The position numbers were made by a program, and so were the translations under genes. The notes under the pieces were generated by a model, which saw only the letters and a program-made list of their open reading frames with translations, was not told where the DNA came from and did not search any database. From Paenirhizobium naphthalenivorans (lineage in GTDB: Bacteria > Pseudomonadota > Alphaproteobacteria > Rhizobiales > Rhizobiaceae), in NCBI RefSeq assembly GCF_007992095.1, contig NZ_BJZP01000021.1, positions 22,676 to 86,675 on the forward strand: a stretch of DNA of 64,000 bases, written 5' to 3'. Of the stretch, positions 30,812-41,062 are shown piece by piece (within the stretch, counting starts at the first letter, position 1; each line of letters opens with the position of its first letter).

Positions 30812-31914
30812 CCGCCGAACCTCGATGCCGCTTGCTTCGGAACGAGTATATAGAAATCGGCGGCGTTGCGCACGGCACCAGCCAGGTCTCCGGCCCGCTC
30901 ACCCGAGCCTGTAAAAATATCACCGCGTGCGGGCCCAACGATGGCCGTTCCGGTTTCGAGCGCCAGCATCAGTCGCGCGAAGGGACGCCCCTCATCAAGG
31001 CGTGTCAGGCTCTCGGCGTGGATAAAGAACGGATAGCCGAAGCTGTGGATCTTACGGTCGACGGCGAGCGAGCGGCCGGCGACCAGTGGCACCTTGGCGG
31101 CGGCGATCGGTCCAAGGGCGCTGTCTTCGACCTCTGCTTCCCGGAAGAAAATGTAGGACCGATTGTGCCAGAGAACCTCGTCCACGCTATCTGGATGCGC
31201 CGCCAGCCAGGCGCGGATCGACTGCATGGAAATCTCAGAAAGCGGGATCTCGCCCCGCTCGACCAGAAACCGGCCGATCCCCGAAAACGGATGTCCGGCC
31301 TTCGCCGCAAAGGTGACGCGGGTCTGCCGGCCGTCGCCAAAGCAGAGCCGGGCAGCCCCTTGGACATGAGCGAAGAACACATCGACCTTCGATTTGGCCC
31401 AGGCAATCTCCAGCCCCCTGCCCTCCAGGTAGCCCTGATCGATAGCGCGACGATCGGGATAGGCGGCAATGCCGCTTCCCGTCGCAAGGCCAAAAGCATA
31501 ACTCTGGTCGAGTTCGGGTGGCCGGTTGCTATCGTCTACGTCGATAAGATCGTCAGGACGGCGATAGAAGGGGAAACAGTAGACGGAATCCGGCCGTGGG
31601 GAGACCTCGACCTCCGGCTCGTAGAAGGCGGTAACGAACCCGCGCGCGCCGTCCGCCAGATCGATTGCGAACGGCCGGCACTCAGCCTCGAAGAACGCCC
31701 GGGCTTGCGTCGCATTCTCTGGCTGCACATTTGCCGCCGCATCCAGCAAGGGTATGAGATCATCAGAGGACAAACCGCTCAACCCGGTACGATAGGGCTT
31801 TTCCTCAAGAATATGCCTTCGACAGGCCGCAAGGGCGGAAAACAGTGGGCTCGGATCATCCTCGGCCCAGCCCGGCAGCGCATCGAAGCCGACCGGCCGA
31901 AGACGGAACTCCAT
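30808..31914 (-). CDS. mltA: Murein transglycosylase A (MltA family)
   Basis: A 368-residue MltA-type lytic transglycosylase. It has the MltA barrel region (FVTAFYEPEVEVSPRPDS, YLEGRGLEIAWAKSKVDVFFAHVQG) and the C-terminal 3D domain (LMLALETGTAIVGPARGDIFTGSGERAGDLAG) with its aspartates. The enzyme cleaves peptidoglycan glycan strands. The start at 31914 gives no signal peptide or lipobox, which is odd for a periplasmic enzyme. It lies 10 bp after the Tim44-like gene. Confidence 0.9.
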   Translation of the reverse strand: MEFRLRPVGFDALPGWAEDDPSPLFSALAACRRHILEEKPYRTGLSGLSSDDLIPLLDAAANVQPENATQARAFFEAECRPFAIDLADGARGFVTAFYEPEVEVSPRPDSVYCFPFYRRPDDLIDVDDSNRPPELDQSYAFGLATGSGIAAYPDRRAIDQGYLEGRGLEIAWAKSKVDVFFAHVQGAARLCFGDGRQTRVTFAAKAGHPFSGIGRFLVERGEIPLSEISMQSIRAWLAAHPDSVDEVLWHNRSYIFFREAEVEDSALGPIAAAKVPLVAGRSLAVDRKIHSFGYPFFIHAESLTRLDEGRPFARLMLALETGTAIVGPARGDIFTGSGERAGDLAGAVRNAADFYILVPKQAASRFGG

Positions 31915-31924
31915 GACTTAGCCC

Positions 31925-32620
31925 TCATGCATCCGCTTCGGTGGCGACCAGCTTCCAGTTGGGATCGCGCGAGCGAATGTCGCGGGCGAATGTCCATAGA
32001 TCATTGACTTCGGTGACCTGCTCTGCGTCGCCATCGATCAGCGTACCGGCCTTGTCAAAGGTCGCACTGATCAGCTGGCAGAGGATGCGAACGGTGATCT
32101 GCTCTTCATTGTCGCGCACCACGGCCTGGGTGATCTCGGCCTTCTCGATACCGACAAAGGTCGATTTCACCACCTCGCCGCGGGATTCGCGGTCGGCGAT
32201 CACCGACTCGAAACCCTCGAACACTTCGCGTGACAGCAGCCCTTTCAGCGTCTTGCGATCGCCATCGGCAAAAGCCATGACGATCATCTCATAGGCCATG
32301 CGCGCTCCGTTGAGAAATTCCTTCGGATTGAAACTCGGATCGTGCTGGACCAATTCGCGCAGCGCGCTATTGAGCGCCGTGTCCGGCTTGGCAAAGGCAT
32401 CGATCGCGGCGAAACTTTCGTCGCCTGCGTCATCACGTTTCGGCAGGGTCACCACCTTGCTGTCATCGCTACCTGGGCCCTTGGCCAGATCGCGTGGGCT
32501 ATAGGGATCGAACGGCGGCTTCTCGTTGCCTGTCCGACGACCCAGCACGCTACGCAGCTGAAGAAAAATCAGAACAGCAGCAACAAGAAAGAAGAGAGTG
32601 ACAAAATCGTTGGAGCCCAT
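31925..32620 (-). CDS. Tim44/TimA family membrane-anchored protein
   Basis: A 231-residue protein with one N-terminal transmembrane segment (DFVTLFFLVAAVLIFLQL, about 5-22), a basic and acidic linker, and a C-terminal Tim44-like domain (about 90-228; FLNGARMAYEMIVMAFADGDRKTLKGLLS). In alphaproteobacteria related proteins (TimA) are inner-membrane proteins whose role is not firmly known. It heads a four-gene run ending in the XRE gene. Confidence 0.9.
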   Translation of the reverse strand: MGSNDFVTLFFLVAAVLIFLQLRSVLGRRTGNEKPPFDPYSPRDLAKGPGSDDSKVVTLPKRDDAGDESFAAIDAFAKPDTALNSALRELVQHDPSFNPKEFLNGARMAYEMIVMAFADGDRKTLKGLLSREVFEGFESVIADRESRGEVVKSTFVGIEKAEITQAVVRDNEEQITVRILCQLISATFDKAGTLIDGDAEQVTEVNDLWTFARDIRSRDPNWKLVATEADA

Positions 32621-32775
32621 GGCAATCAGTCGGCCTTGTTTAAATTTTAGGTCGTGTCACCCATATAGTCTGCGAATGCTGATCATTCAAATAGCCAATC
32701 GGCTTTCTTTGATAAGCCCCATCATCCTTCCTCGCGTCTGAGACCCCGACGCGAGATCTGACCGGAGTGACCGAA

Positions 32776-33282
32776 ATGCGCCTGCCGCTCGCGATCCTGT
32801 TCTTCCTGCCGCTTGCGGAGATTGCTGCCTTCGTCGTGGTGGGCAAATATATAGGCGTGTTGGCCACGCTCGGTCTGACTGTCCTCACCGGTGTCGTCGG
32901 GCTCTCGTTACTGCGTGTGCAAGGCGCCGGCATTCTTCGCAGGCTTCAAAGCGAAAGCCGCAACGGCGCCGATCCAGGGCGCGAAATCGTGCATGGCGCG
33001 ATGATCGTCATTGCTGCGTTCCTGCTAATCATCCCAGGTTTCCTGACAGACATCGTCGGCATCCTTCTGTTCTTGCCCTTCATCCGTGATTTTGCCTGGA
33101 AACTGGTTAAGCCGCATGTGGCGGTCGTGCGGGAAAGCCGCTTCTCCTATCAAGCCTCCTCGTCCACCTCGAACGACCAAAGCCCGTCCGAATCGACAAC
33201 GATCGATCTCGACGAGAATGACTTTCATCGCGGTCCGAACCGCCAATCGCCCTGGTCGCTTGACAAAGGTCGCAAGGATTGA
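32776..33282 (+). CDS. fxsA: FxsA family membrane protein
   Basis: A cytoplasmic membrane protein of 168 residues whose E. coli relative suppresses phage F exclusion. It has hydrophobic segments near 3-25, 27-48 and 76-100, and the family motif EIVHGAMIVIAAFLLIIPGFLTD, followed by a polar tail. GGAG lies 8 nt before the ATG at 32776; the GTG at 32767 overlaps that site and is less likely. It reads toward secB and against the neighbouring minus-strand genes. Confidence 0.9.
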   Translation: MRLPLAILFFLPLAEIAAFVVVGKYIGVLATLGLTVLTGVVGLSLLRVQGAGILRRLQSESRNGADPGREIVHGAMIVIAAFLLIIPGFLTDIVGILLFLPFIRDFAWKLVKPHVAVVRESRFSYQASSSTSNDQSPSESTTIDLDENDFHRGPNRQSPWSLDKGRKD

Positions 33283-33372
33283 CTCACAGGGTCAGCCCAT
33301 TGGGGCCAGGGTTGTAAGGCCTGTGGCAAAATGGTAGATGGCCTCACCAAATCAAGCTGTGAGGAACGCCCA

Positions 33373-33849
33373 ATGGCCGACGACAATCAGGGAACTGGAA
33401 GCCCTTCCCTCAACATTCTTGCCCAGTACATCAAGGATCTTTCGTTTGAAAATCCCGGTGCACCGCGTTCGCTGCAGTCGCGCGACAAAGCCCCGGCAAT
33501 CAACATCAACGTCAATGTCAACGCCAATCCGCTGACGGATTCCGATTTTGATGTCGTCCTGGCGCTCACTGCTGAAGCTAAGGAAGGCGACAAGGTTTTG
33601 TTCGCGGCCGAGCTTGTCTATGGCGGCGTTTTCCGCGTCACTGGCTTTCCGCAGGAACACATGCTGCCGGTCCTCTTCATCGAGTGCCCGCGCTTGCTCT
33701 TCCCATTCGCCCGCCAGATCATTGCCGATGCGACCCGCAATGGTGGCTTCCCGCCACTCCTGATCGATCCGATCGATTTCGCTCAGATGTTCGCCCAGCG
33801 TGTCGCCGAAGAACAGGCTCGCGCCAAGGTTCAGGCTGTACCTAACTGA
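33373..33849 (+). CDS. secB: Protein-export chaperone SecB
   Basis: A 158-residue SecB that keeps preproteins unfolded for SecA. Typical segments are [27 protein letters not shown] and the [38 protein letters not shown] block. The ATG at 33373 gives the normal length; 14 open codons upstream are not conserved-looking. A terminator follows. Confidence 0.98.
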   Translation: MADDNQGTGSPSLNILAQYIKDLSFENPGAPRSLQSRDKAPAININVNVNANPLTDSDFDVVLALTAEAKEGDKVLFAAELVYGGVFRVTGFPQEHMLPVLFIECPRLLFPFARQIIADATRNGGFPPLLIDPIDFAQMFAQRVAEEQARAKVQAVPN

Positions 33850-33875
33850 TTTAGGCGACGGTCTTGAAAGTGCTC

Positions 33876-33906
33876 AAAGCCCGGTCTCGTGACCGGGCTT
33901 TTTATT
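33876..33906. terminator. Terminator between secB and dnaQ
   Basis: An 11-bp stem pairs AAAGCCCGGTC (33876-33886) with GACCGGGCTTT (33891-33901) around TCGT, with a T-rich tail on the secB side. The dnaQ side has a shorter T-run (TTTGAGC), so it serves dnaQ less strongly. Confidence 0.87.
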
Positions 33907-34606
33907 ACGCGCCGTATTTCCCCCAGATCGCCTTTTGCCCAAGCCGTGCCACAAGGCCTGCATGGCCCTGCATTTCTGCGGCCGAGATCCGCGGCGGCAG
34001 AGGGCGGGGCCGCTCGTAGCTCACCTCGATGACCTCGGTCTCCTCACTGCCTCGCTCACGCCCTTCCTGCACCGGCATCAGGCCGAAAGTTGCCTGGCGA
34101 CCACCAAGCATCTCAATGTAGACTTCGGCAAGCAGCTCGGAGTCGAGCAGCGCTCCGTGCTTGGTGCGATGCGAATTGTCGATGCCATAACGGCGGCACA
34201 GCGCGTCAAGCGAATTGGGGCCCATGGGATGCTTGCGCCGAGCCAGCGCCAGCGTATCCACAACCAGCTCGCCCGGCACTGCCTCGCGCCCGATCCTCGC
34301 GAACTCGGCATTGATGAAGGTCATATCGAAGGTGGCGTTATGCGCCACCCAGCGCGCGCCGTCGAAGAACTCCACCAGTTCGTCGATGATCTGGTCGAAG
34401 GTCGGCTTGTCTTTCAGGAAATCGTCGGTGATCCCATGGACGGCGAGAGCGTCCGGATGAACCCGCCGATCACCGGGATTAATATAAACATGGAAACTGC
34501 GCCCGGTCGGAAAATGGTTAAACAATTCGATGCCGCCAATTTCGATGACGCGATCGTTCTTGAACTCAAGGCCAGTGGTTTCCGTATCGAAGACGATCTC
34601 ACGCAT
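33905..34606 (-). CDS. dnaQ: DNA polymerase III epsilon subunit
   Basis: The 3'-5' proofreading exonuclease, 233 residues. Exo I is FDTETTGL (D7, E9), Exo II is HNATFDMTFI and Exo III is THWNS-type, seen here as SHRTKHGALLDSELLAEVYIEM. The C-terminus is a polymerase-binding tail. It overlaps coaE by 8 nt at the end of the five-gene run from the PPDK regulator. Confidence 0.97.
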   Translation of the reverse strand: MREIVFDTETTGLEFKNDRVIEIGGIELFNHFPTGRSFHVYINPGDRRVHPDALAVHGITDDFLKDKPTFDQIIDELVEFFDGARWVAHNATFDMTFINAEFARIGREAVPGELVVDTLALARRKHPMGPNSLDALCRRYGIDNSHRTKHGALLDSELLAEVYIEMLGGRQATFGLMPVQEGRERGSEETEVIEVSYERPRPLPPRISAAEMQGHAGLVARLGQKAIWGKYGA

Positions 34607-35204
34607 TCGGCATTTTCTCCTTGCCAGCTCTCAGTTCAGCAATGATCTGTCGCACGCGTTCCCTGGCCGCGTCCACACCATGGCCTGTATCGATGACAAA
34701 ATCCGCTCTCAGGCGCTTTTCAGCATCCGGCATCTGCCGCGACAAGATCATTTCAAATTTCTCTGCCGTCATTCCCGGCCTTTCGAGCACGCGCTGCCGC
34801 TGGATAGCCGCGTCACAGCTCACCACCACGATCTTATCGACACGCGAGGCGTTGCCGGTCTCGAATAGCAGTGGAATGTCTAGGACGACCATGTCGGCAC
34901 CCGCGATACGCTGGAGTTCGAGAAAATGCTTTTCCCGCTCGCGCACCAGCGGATGGACGATCTCTTCAAGATCCCGAAATTTATCCGGATTCTTCGCCAG
35001 ATTCTCCGCGAGTAATTTGCGGTCGACCACCTCATCCCTGATGGCGTCGGGAAACAGCTTGCCGACCTCTTTGACCGCTTCGCCGCGATAGAGATCATGC
35101 ACCATCTGATCGGCGTCGTTGACCGGAATTCCGGCCTCGGCAAAAAGGCTCGCAGTCGTCGACTTGCCCATACCAATGGATCCAGTGAGACCGAGAACGA
35201 TCAT
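34599..35204 (-). CDS. coaE: Dephospho-CoA kinase
   Basis: Catalyses the last step of coenzyme A synthesis, ATP-dependent phosphorylation of dephospho-CoA. The 201-residue protein has P-loop [12 protein letters not shown] (5-16), [11 protein letters not shown] and DIPLLFETG. It overlaps aroE by 4 nt and dnaQ by 8 nt. Confidence 0.97.
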   Translation of the reverse strand: MIVLGLTGSIGMGKSTTASLFAEAGIPVNDADQMVHDLYRGEAVKEVGKLFPDAIRDEVVDRKLLAENLAKNPDKFRDLEEIVHPLVREREKHFLELQRIAGADMVVLDIPLLFETGNASRVDKIVVVSCDAAIQRQRVLERPGMTAEKFEMILSRQMPDAEKRLRADFVIDTGHGVDAARERVRQIIAELRAGKEKMPNA

Positions 35205-36061
35205 CCGTGCGCCTCCATATCGGCTATGACCAGGGCCCGTAGAACCTCGTCAACGACAGGCCGCTTGCCGAACCATTTTTCAAAGCCAGGAACCGCTTGA
35301 TGCAAGAGCATGCCCAGACCATCAACAGTCGCCAAACCTACTCTTTCGGCCTGATCGAGAAACGCGGTCTTCAGTGGCACATAGACAATGTCGGTAACGA
35401 CCGCATCAGATTCCAGGCTGTGAAAGGGCAGAATAGGTGCTGGATCCCCGTCCATGCCAAGCGACGTCGTATTGACGAAGAAGTCAGCACCCTGCATCAC
35501 CTCGGCACAAGCTTCCATGGCATGCGGGTAGACGCGCGGTCCGAAACGGTGCGCCAGCTCCCTCGCCCGCTCAAGCGTTCGATTGACGACATGGATCTCC
35601 CTGAACCCCCTTTCACGCAACGCTTGAATGACCGCCCGGCTCGCGCCGCCGGCGCCGAGCACGACGGCTGTCTCGCCACGATCCCAACCCAGATGACGAT
35701 CATCGAGATTGGATGTAAAGCCGATCCCATCCGTATTCGTCGCCTTAAGCTTGCCATCGTCGACCCAGAGTGTATTGGCCGCGCCCAGCTCATCGGTCAG
35801 TGCATCCGTTTCATCGGCCAGTGCGTGCGCAGCCTCCTTATGAGGAATGGTTACATTGCCGCCACAATAGCCAAGCGCCCCGCTTTTTACGCCTGCGATG
35901 AAATCGGCAAAATCCTCGGGAGAGACAGCCACGCGTTCATAGGTCCCGACAATACCCATAGTTTTCAGCCAATGACCATGTATCAATGGCGAGCGCGAGT
36001 GTTTGATCGGGTAGCCGACAACAAAGGCATGATGGTTAATTGTTTCACGTGAATCAGACAT
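35201..36061 (-). CDS. aroE: Shikimate dehydrogenase
   Basis: Reduces 3-dehydroshikimate to shikimate with NADPH in aromatic amino acid synthesis. The 286-residue protein has [13 protein letters not shown], catalytic Lys in [10 protein letters not shown] and the nucleotide-binding [11 protein letters not shown]. The ATG at 36061 overlaps the maf stop by 8 nt. Residues 3-7 (DSRET) are encoded by a parS site, so part of the N-terminus is fixed by a DNA-binding sequence. Confidence 0.96.
   Translation of the reverse strand: MSDSRETINHHAFVVGYPIKHSRSPLIHGHWLKTMGIVGTYERVAVSPEDFADFIAGVKSGALGYCGGNVTIPHKEAAHALADETDALTDELGAANTLWVDDGKLKATNTDGIGFTSNLDDRHLGWDRGETAVVLGAGGASRAVIQALRERGFREIHVVNRTLERARELAHRFGPRVYPHAMEACAEVMQGADFFVNTTSLGMDGDPAPILPFHSLESDAVVTDIVYVPLKTAFLDQAERVGLATVDGLGMLLHQAVPGFEKWFGKRPVVDEVLRALVIADMEAHG
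36041..36056. other. parS site 3, inside aroE/maf overlap
   Basis: TGTTTCACGTGAATCA differs from the parS consensus at 2 of 16 positions. It covers the maf stop codon (36054-36056) and codons 3-7 of aroE, about 1.6 kb left of the DnaA boxes. Confidence 0.9.
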
Positions 36062-36653
36062 CGATTTCTCCAAGCGCCCGCAACCGTTCCAGCAATGGTA
36101 ACAAGGGGAGTCCGAGTATCGTGAAATAGTCGCCCAAGATCGTAGTGAATAGCTGGATTCCGATTCCTTCAAGCTGGTAGCAACCGACGCTTCTCATCAC
36201 CGCCTCGCCGCAACGCTCCAGATAGTCATCGAGAAAATCCTCGGAAAAATCACGCATCGTCAGATCCGCTATCGAAACGTGACGCCAGATTTCCGCGCCG
36301 TCCCGCACCAGAACCACACCACTGTTCAGCCGATGCGTCTTGCCCCTCAAAGCTTGCAGATTTGTCCGTGCTTCCACGCGGTCGCTCGGTTTGTGAAAGA
36401 CCTCCTGTCCAAGCGACATGGTCTGGTCACAACCGACGACGAGCGCTCCTGGAAAACGGTCGCTGACTTCGAGCGCCTTTTGTAAGGCAAGTTCAACCGC
36501 GAGTTCGGCTGGCCCTAGACTGCGGTGTTCAATCGACCGCTCCACTGCCCGTTCATCGATCGCGGCGGCAACCGCTGCAAAAGCGAGGCCGGCATTTTCC
36601 ATCAGCGTCCGGCGTGATTGGCTCGCTGAGGCAAGCACGAGTGTTTCAGCCAT
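36054..36653 (-). CDS. maf: Maf-family nucleotide pyrophosphatase
   Basis: A 199-residue Maf/YceF protein that hydrolyses non-canonical or modified nucleoside triphosphates. The N-terminal [18 protein letters not shown] and the [11 protein letters not shown] motif are diagnostic. The exact substrate within the family cannot be read from the sequence. The ATG at 36653 gives the normal length. It lies 41 bp after the PPDK regulator. Confidence 0.93.
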   Translation of the reverse strand: MAETLVLASASQSRRTLMENAGLAFAAVAAAIDERAVERSIEHRSLGPAELAVELALQKALEVSDRFPGALVVGCDQTMSLGQEVFHKPSDRVEARTNLQALRGKTHRLNSGVVLVRDGAEIWRHVSIADLTMRDFSEDFLDDYLERCGEAVMRSVGCYQLEGIGIQLFTTILGDYFTILGLPLLPLLERLRALGEIDV

Positions 36654-36694
36654 GACGGCAGCATCCTTGGAAACGGTTAACCCTGGGAATCGGA

Positions 36695-37516
36695 TTAACG
36701 CAGCTTGATCCTCAGGGCAACGATCGCCGCCGCCGTTTCCTCGATCGAGCGACGGGTCACATCGATGATCGGCCAATTATTTCGGGCACAAAGGGCCCGC
36801 GCATATTTCAGTTCCTCAGCAATCGTGGCTCGATCGGTATATTCACTGCGATCATAGCCCGGCGTTGCGCCGAGCTCGCGGTTCTCGCGCACCTGAGAGA
36901 TACGGTCCGATGTAGCGATCAGACCAACGATGAGTGGATTTTTCGCCCGCATCAGACTTTCCGGAAGCGGCACACCGACGACAATCGGAATATTAGCGGT
37001 CTTAATACCACGATTGGCGAGATAGATGCTGGTTGGCGTTTTCGATGTCCGGCTTATGCCGATAAGCACCACGTCGGCGCCGTCATAATCGTCCGGTGCC
37101 TGCCCATCATCGTGATCCATTGTGAAGTTGAGCGCTTCGATCCGGGCGAAGTATTCGGCGTTGAGGACATGCTGTGCGCCCACCCTCCCCCGCGACGGCG
37201 CACCGAGATAGGTCTGAAAAGTATCCACTACCGGCGCCAGCACATTGACACTCGGCACACCCATTTCGCGGCAGGTGGTGTCAATGAGAGTCGCAAGGTC
37301 GGGTTCGACGATGGTGTAGAGGACGATTCCCGGCTCGTTGTCGATCGCTTGAAGTACCAACATCAACTGACGCTTCGAGCGGATCAACGGATAGACGTGC
37401 TCTATAGCATTGGACGCTTTGAATTGTGCCGCGGCCGCACGGCCAGCGGAGATGAGAGTCTCGCCCGTTGAGTCAGAAATGAGATGCAGATGGAAGAAGT
37501 TTTTCCGGTTCTCCAC
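36695..37516 (-). CDS. PPDK/PEP synthase regulatory protein (DUF299)
   Basis: A bifunctional ADP-dependent kinase and Pi-dependent pyrophosphorylase that switches pyruvate phosphate dikinase or PEP synthase off and on. The 273-residue protein has [15 protein letters not shown] at the start and the P-loop-like [18 protein letters not shown] in the middle. I prefer the GTG at 37516, which gives the family start MENRKN and has GAGAA upstream; a GTG at 37531 is possible. Its promoter must lie in the adjacent candidate oriC. Confidence 0.93.
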   Translation of the reverse strand: MENRKNFFHLHLISDSTGETLISAGRAAAAQFKASNAIEHVYPLIRSKRQLMLVLQAIDNEPGIVLYTIVEPDLATLIDTTCREMGVPSVNVLAPVVDTFQTYLGAPSRGRVGAQHVLNAEYFARIEALNFTMDHDDGQAPDDYDGADVVLIGISRTSKTPTSIYLANRGIKTANIPIVVGVPLPESLMRAKNPLIVGLIATSDRISQVRENRELGATPGYDRSEYTDRATIAEELKYARALCARNNWPIIDVTRRSIEETAAAIVALRIKLR

Positions 37517-37918
37517 GTTCTTCTCGGCCACCTGTTGATAATTCGGGACAAACAGAGGTAGCGGCGCAAGCCCGCCTCGGGCAAGGGGAAAACTGCCAAC
37601 TTATCCACATCGGCCTTTGTTCGGCACTCTCTCAAGGATGATTGTGGATTGTGGTAAGAAGCCGCAGTTTTTCAAATTGATCCACCACTTATCCACAGCT
37701 AAGCAGCAATCTCAAATCTCTATAACAAAATGATTTATTTACCTTTTTTGACGCTATCCCCAATATTTAGAAATAACCGCCGTGCTCTGACCACTTCATA
37801 GAGAATGCGGTGCCGAAACCGGGTTCAACTGTGGATGGGGTTTAATGCTTGATAGTCACAGACTCTTAGAAATAGAAGAAGATTCAATTATCTTTTCTTT
37901 TTTAAGAGGGCTGACGCC
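37517..37918. other. Candidate chromosomal replication origin (oriC)
   Basis: This 402-bp gap between the PPDK regulator and hemE is the alphaproteobacterial oriC position. It holds two perfect DnaA boxes TTATCCACA in the same orientation at 37601-37609 and 37689-37697. Weaker reverse-strand relatives are near 37643 and 37830 (TGTGGATxG). Strongly AT-rich unwinding candidates lie at 37710-37790 and 37880-37905. Two GANTC CcrM methylation sites lie 20 bp apart at 37861 and 37881. dnaA is not nearby, as is usual in rhizobia. Gene direction diverges here. Confidence 0.85.
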
Positions 37919-38953
37919 TTGACCGGTACCGAACGGAAAATCCTCGAAGTCTTGAACGGCAAGACAGTGAGCCCACCGCCTATCTGGTTGATGCGGCAGG
38001 CTGGGCGCTACCTTCCGGAATATCGCGAGACACGTGCCAAGGCCGGGAGCTTTCTCGATCTCTGTTACACGCCCGATTATGCCGTCGAGGTCACACTGCA
38101 GCCCATTCGGCGCTATGGTTTCGATGCGGCGATTCTTTTCTCCGATATTCTGGTGATTCCTGATGCGCTGAATCGCAATGTCCATTTCACCGAAGGGCAT
38201 GGGCCGCAGATGGATCCGATCGATGCCGAGGGTATCCGCAAATTGGTTTGCGGTGATTTCATGCAGCATCTTGCTCCGGTCATCGAAACGGTCGGCCGTC
38301 TAAGGCAGTATTTGCCCAGTGAGACGACGCTGCTTGGATTCTGTGGCGCGCCGTGGACCGTCGCGACCTATATGATTGCTGGACACGGCACACCTGATCA
38401 GGCGCCGGCCCGGCTCTTTGCTTACCGAGAGCCGGAGGCTTTCGCCCATCTTCTTGATTTTCTCGCAGACATGTCTGCCACCTATCTGGTGGCCCAGATC
38501 GATGCCGGGGCGGATGCCGTGCAGATCTTTGATTCTTGGGCCGGTGTTCTCGGCGAGGAGGAGTTTGGCCGCTTCTGTGTTCGGCCCATGGCGCGAATCA
38601 TCGCTTCGGTGAAGGCGCAGAGACCCTACGCGAAGGTTATTGCTTTTGCCAAGGGGGCTGGTCTTCTGCTGCGCGACTATCGCCAGAAGACCGGCGCGGA
38701 TGCGATTGGCCTCGATTGGACGGTGCCCTTGAGTTTCGCAGTCGAGTTGCAGAAGGACGGGCCGGTGCAGGGCAATCTCGATCCCATGCGGGTCGTCGCC
38801 GGAGGGCAGGCGCTCGAGGAAGGGATCGATCGTATTCTTGACAAGCTTGGGCATGGACCGCTGATTTTCAATCTCGGCCATGGCATCACGCCTCAGGCTG
38901 ATCCGAAAAACGTCAGCCTTCTCGTTGAGCGTGTCCGAGGAAGGGGGAAGTAG
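37919..38953 (+). CDS. hemE: Uroporphyrinogen decarboxylase
   Basis: Removes four carboxyls from uroporphyrinogen III to give coproporphyrinogen III in haem synthesis. The 344-residue protein has [17 protein letters not shown] and [13 protein letters not shown]. It starts with TTG at 37919, supported by AGAGGG 8 nt upstream; no ATG is available before the conserved N-terminus. The gene abuts the origin and reads away from it. Confidence 0.97.
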   Translation: MTGTERKILEVLNGKTVSPPPIWLMRQAGRYLPEYRETRAKAGSFLDLCYTPDYAVEVTLQPIRRYGFDAAILFSDILVIPDALNRNVHFTEGHGPQMDPIDAEGIRKLVCGDFMQHLAPVIETVGRLRQYLPSETTLLGFCGAPWTVATYMIAGHGTPDQAPARLFAYREPEAFAHLLDFLADMSATYLVAQIDAGADAVQIFDSWAGVLGEEEFGRFCVRPMARIIASVKAQRPYAKVIAFAKGAGLLLRDYRQKTGADAIGLDWTVPLSFAVELQKDGPVQGNLDPMRVVAGGQALEEGIDRILDKLGHGPLIFNLGHGITPQADPKNVSLLVERVRGRGK

Positions 38954-38954
38954 C

Positions 38955-39494
38955 ATGGCCGAGCGGCAGACGGATCTGGCACCGGGACGTAAGGCGGCCA
39001 CCAAGGCGGCGATCGCACTGGTGTTCTTCGGCGCCATCGCTCTGGCGATTGCCGTTTTCGGTGAGGATGCCGCCTATTCCTGGATCAAGGCGCTGCATGT
39101 CATCGCCATCATTTCCTGGATGGCGGGTATGCTCTACATGCCGCGACTTTTCATCTACCACAGTGATTGCGAGCCGGATTCCGATCAGGCCCGGACCTTC
39201 AGCGTGATGGAGGTGCGGCTCATGAAGGTGATCATGAACCCCGCAATGATCGTTTCATGGGTCCTGGGCCTCTATTTGGCCTGGACGGTATTCGGCTTCC
39301 AGGGTGGCTGGCTTCATTTGAAGCTGCTCGCCGTTCTTGGTCTTTCTGGTGTCCACGGCTTCTTCGCTCGATCGGTCAAGGCTTTTGGACGTGGGCAGTA
39401 TGTGCGCGACGCTCGTTTTTGGCGCCTGATGAACGAGGTTCCGACGCTTTTGATGATCGTTATCGTCGTCCTGGTGGTCGTCAAACCGTTTTGA
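38955..39494 (+). CDS. hemJ: Protoporphyrinogen oxidase HemJ
   Basis: A membrane protein of 179 residues with about four transmembrane segments and the conserved HVIAIISWMAGMLYMPRLF block containing the haem-ligand-type histidine. HemJ oxidises protoporphyrinogen IX in bacteria lacking HemG and HemY. It begins one base after the hemE stop, so the pair is a haem-synthesis unit. Confidence 0.94.
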   Translation: MAERQTDLAPGRKAATKAAIALVFFGAIALAIAVFGEDAAYSWIKALHVIAIISWMAGMLYMPRLFIYHSDCEPDSDQARTFSVMEVRLMKVIMNPAMIVSWVLGLYLAWTVFGFQGGWLHLKLLAVLGLSGVHGFFARSVKAFGRGQYVRDARFWRLMNEVPTLLMIVIVVLVVVKPF

Positions 39495-39694
39495 GCGCGC
39501 GTTTGAACGACTCTGGACCTTTATTTTCGTCCGATTCTGCTTTTTGCTTGCGGGCAAAAGGCTGACCCGCTATTTTCCCGCCATCTCATCTTTTCGGCTT
39601 GCGTAATATTCTGTCATTTGCGGCCTTTCGCGATCGTACCGAATTCAACCGGCTCGCCTTCCCCTGAAAAAATAAACGAACGTGGTCCATCTTC

Positions 39695-40960
39695 ATGGCT
39701 GAAATGAAGCTACAAGAACTTAAGAGCAAATCGCCGACCGATCTGCTCGCCTTCGCCGAATCGCTTGAAGTCGAGAACGCCAGCACGATGCGCAAGCAGG
39801 AGCTGATGTTTGCAATCCTGAAAATGTTGGCGTCTCAGGACGTCGAAATTATCGGCGAGGGTGTTGTCGAGGTCCTGCAGGACGGTTTTGGCTTCCTTCG
39901 CTCGGCCAATGCCAATTACCTGCCTGGTCCGGATGACATCTACATTTCTCCTTCGCAGCTCCGGCGCTTCTCGCTTAAGACTGGCGATACGGTCGAAGGA
40001 CCAATTCGCGGACCGAAGGAGGGTGAACGCTATTTCGCCCTGCTCAAGGTGAATACAATCAATTTCGAAGACCCGGAAAAGATCCGTCACAAGGTTCACT
40101 TCGATAATCTGACGCCTCTCTATCCGAATGAACGGTTCAAGATGGAACTCGACGTTCCGACCTCGAAGGACCTGTCTGCCCGTGTCATCGATTTGGTAGC
40201 ACCACTTGGCAAGGGTCAGCGCGGCCTGATCGTCGCGCCGCCGCGCACTGGTAAGACCGTGCTTTTGCAGAACATCGCCCACTCGATCACTGCTAACCAT
40301 CCGGAATGCTATCTCATTGTCCTGCTGATCGATGAGCGCCCTGAAGAAGTGACCGATATGCAGCGCTCGGTTAAGGGGGAAGTCGTGTCTTCTACCTTCG
40401 ATGAGCCGGCTGTCCGTCACGTTCAGGTCGCTGAAATGGTCATCGAGAAGGCCAAGCGCCTTGTTGAGCACGGCCGTGACGTTGTCATTCTGCTCGACTC
40501 GATCACCCGTCTTGGCCGCGCTTACAACACTGTTGTCCCCTCTTCGGGCAAGGTGCTGACGGGCGGTGTGGACGCCAATGCCCTGCAACGTCCGAAGCGC
40601 TTCTTCGGCGCAGCACGCAACATCGAAGAAGGTGGTTCTCTGACCATTATCGCGACGGCGTTGATTGATACAGGTAGCCGTATGGATGAAGTGATCTTTG
40701 AGGAATTCAAGGGCACCGGTAACTCGGAAATCGTGCTCGACCGTAAGGTCGCCGATAAGCGCATCTTCCCGTCGATGGATATTCTGAAATCCGGTACACG
40801 TAAGGAAGATCTGCTCGTTCCGCGACAGGATCTACAGAAGATCTTTGTTCTGCGCCGTATCTTGGCTCCAATGGGAACAACGGATGCCATTGAGTTCCTG
40901 ATCGACAAGCTGAAACAGACCAAGAACAATGCGGACTTCTTCGATTCGATGAATACCTGA
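39695..40960 (+). CDS. rho: Transcription termination factor Rho
   Basis: An RNA-dependent hexameric ATPase of 421 residues that ends untranslated transcripts. It has the N-terminal Rho helix bundle, the RNA-binding [26 protein letters not shown] region, Walker A APPRTGKT near 181-188 and the Q-loop/R-loop region [15 protein letters not shown] 200-nt leader separates it from hemJ, suitable for the autoregulation known for rho genes. Confidence 0.98.
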   Translation: MAEMKLQELKSKSPTDLLAFAESLEVENASTMRKQELMFAILKMLASQDVEIIGEGVVEVLQDGFGFLRSANANYLPGPDDIYISPSQLRRFSLKTGDTVEGPIRGPKEGERYFALLKVNTINFEDPEKIRHKVHFDNLTPLYPNERFKMELDVPTSKDLSARVIDLVAPLGKGQRGLIVAPPRTGKTVLLQNIAHSITANHPECYLIVLLIDERPEEVTDMQRSVKGEVVSSTFDEPAVRHVQVAEMVIEKAKRLVEHGRDVVILLDSITRLGRAYNTVVPSSGKVLTGGVDANALQRPKRFFGAARNIEEGGSLTIIATALIDTGSRMDEVIFEEFKGTGNSEIVLDRKVADKRIFPSMDILKSGTRKEDLLVPRQDLQKIFVLRRILAPMGTTDAIEFLIDKLKQTKNNADFFDSMNT

Positions 40961-41062
40961 CTTAGGCTTGAATTTGATGCAATTTCTAACGAGCGGCGGG
41001 TCAAACTGCCGCTCGATTCGCTTCCGAACCAAAGTCGCTCATGCCTGTTGAGGTGATAAGCC

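Noticed and set aside
39520..39560. Hairpin in the rho leader as an intrinsic terminator of hemJ
   Set aside because: The stem is imperfect (one bulged T) and A/T-rich and is not followed by a T-run.
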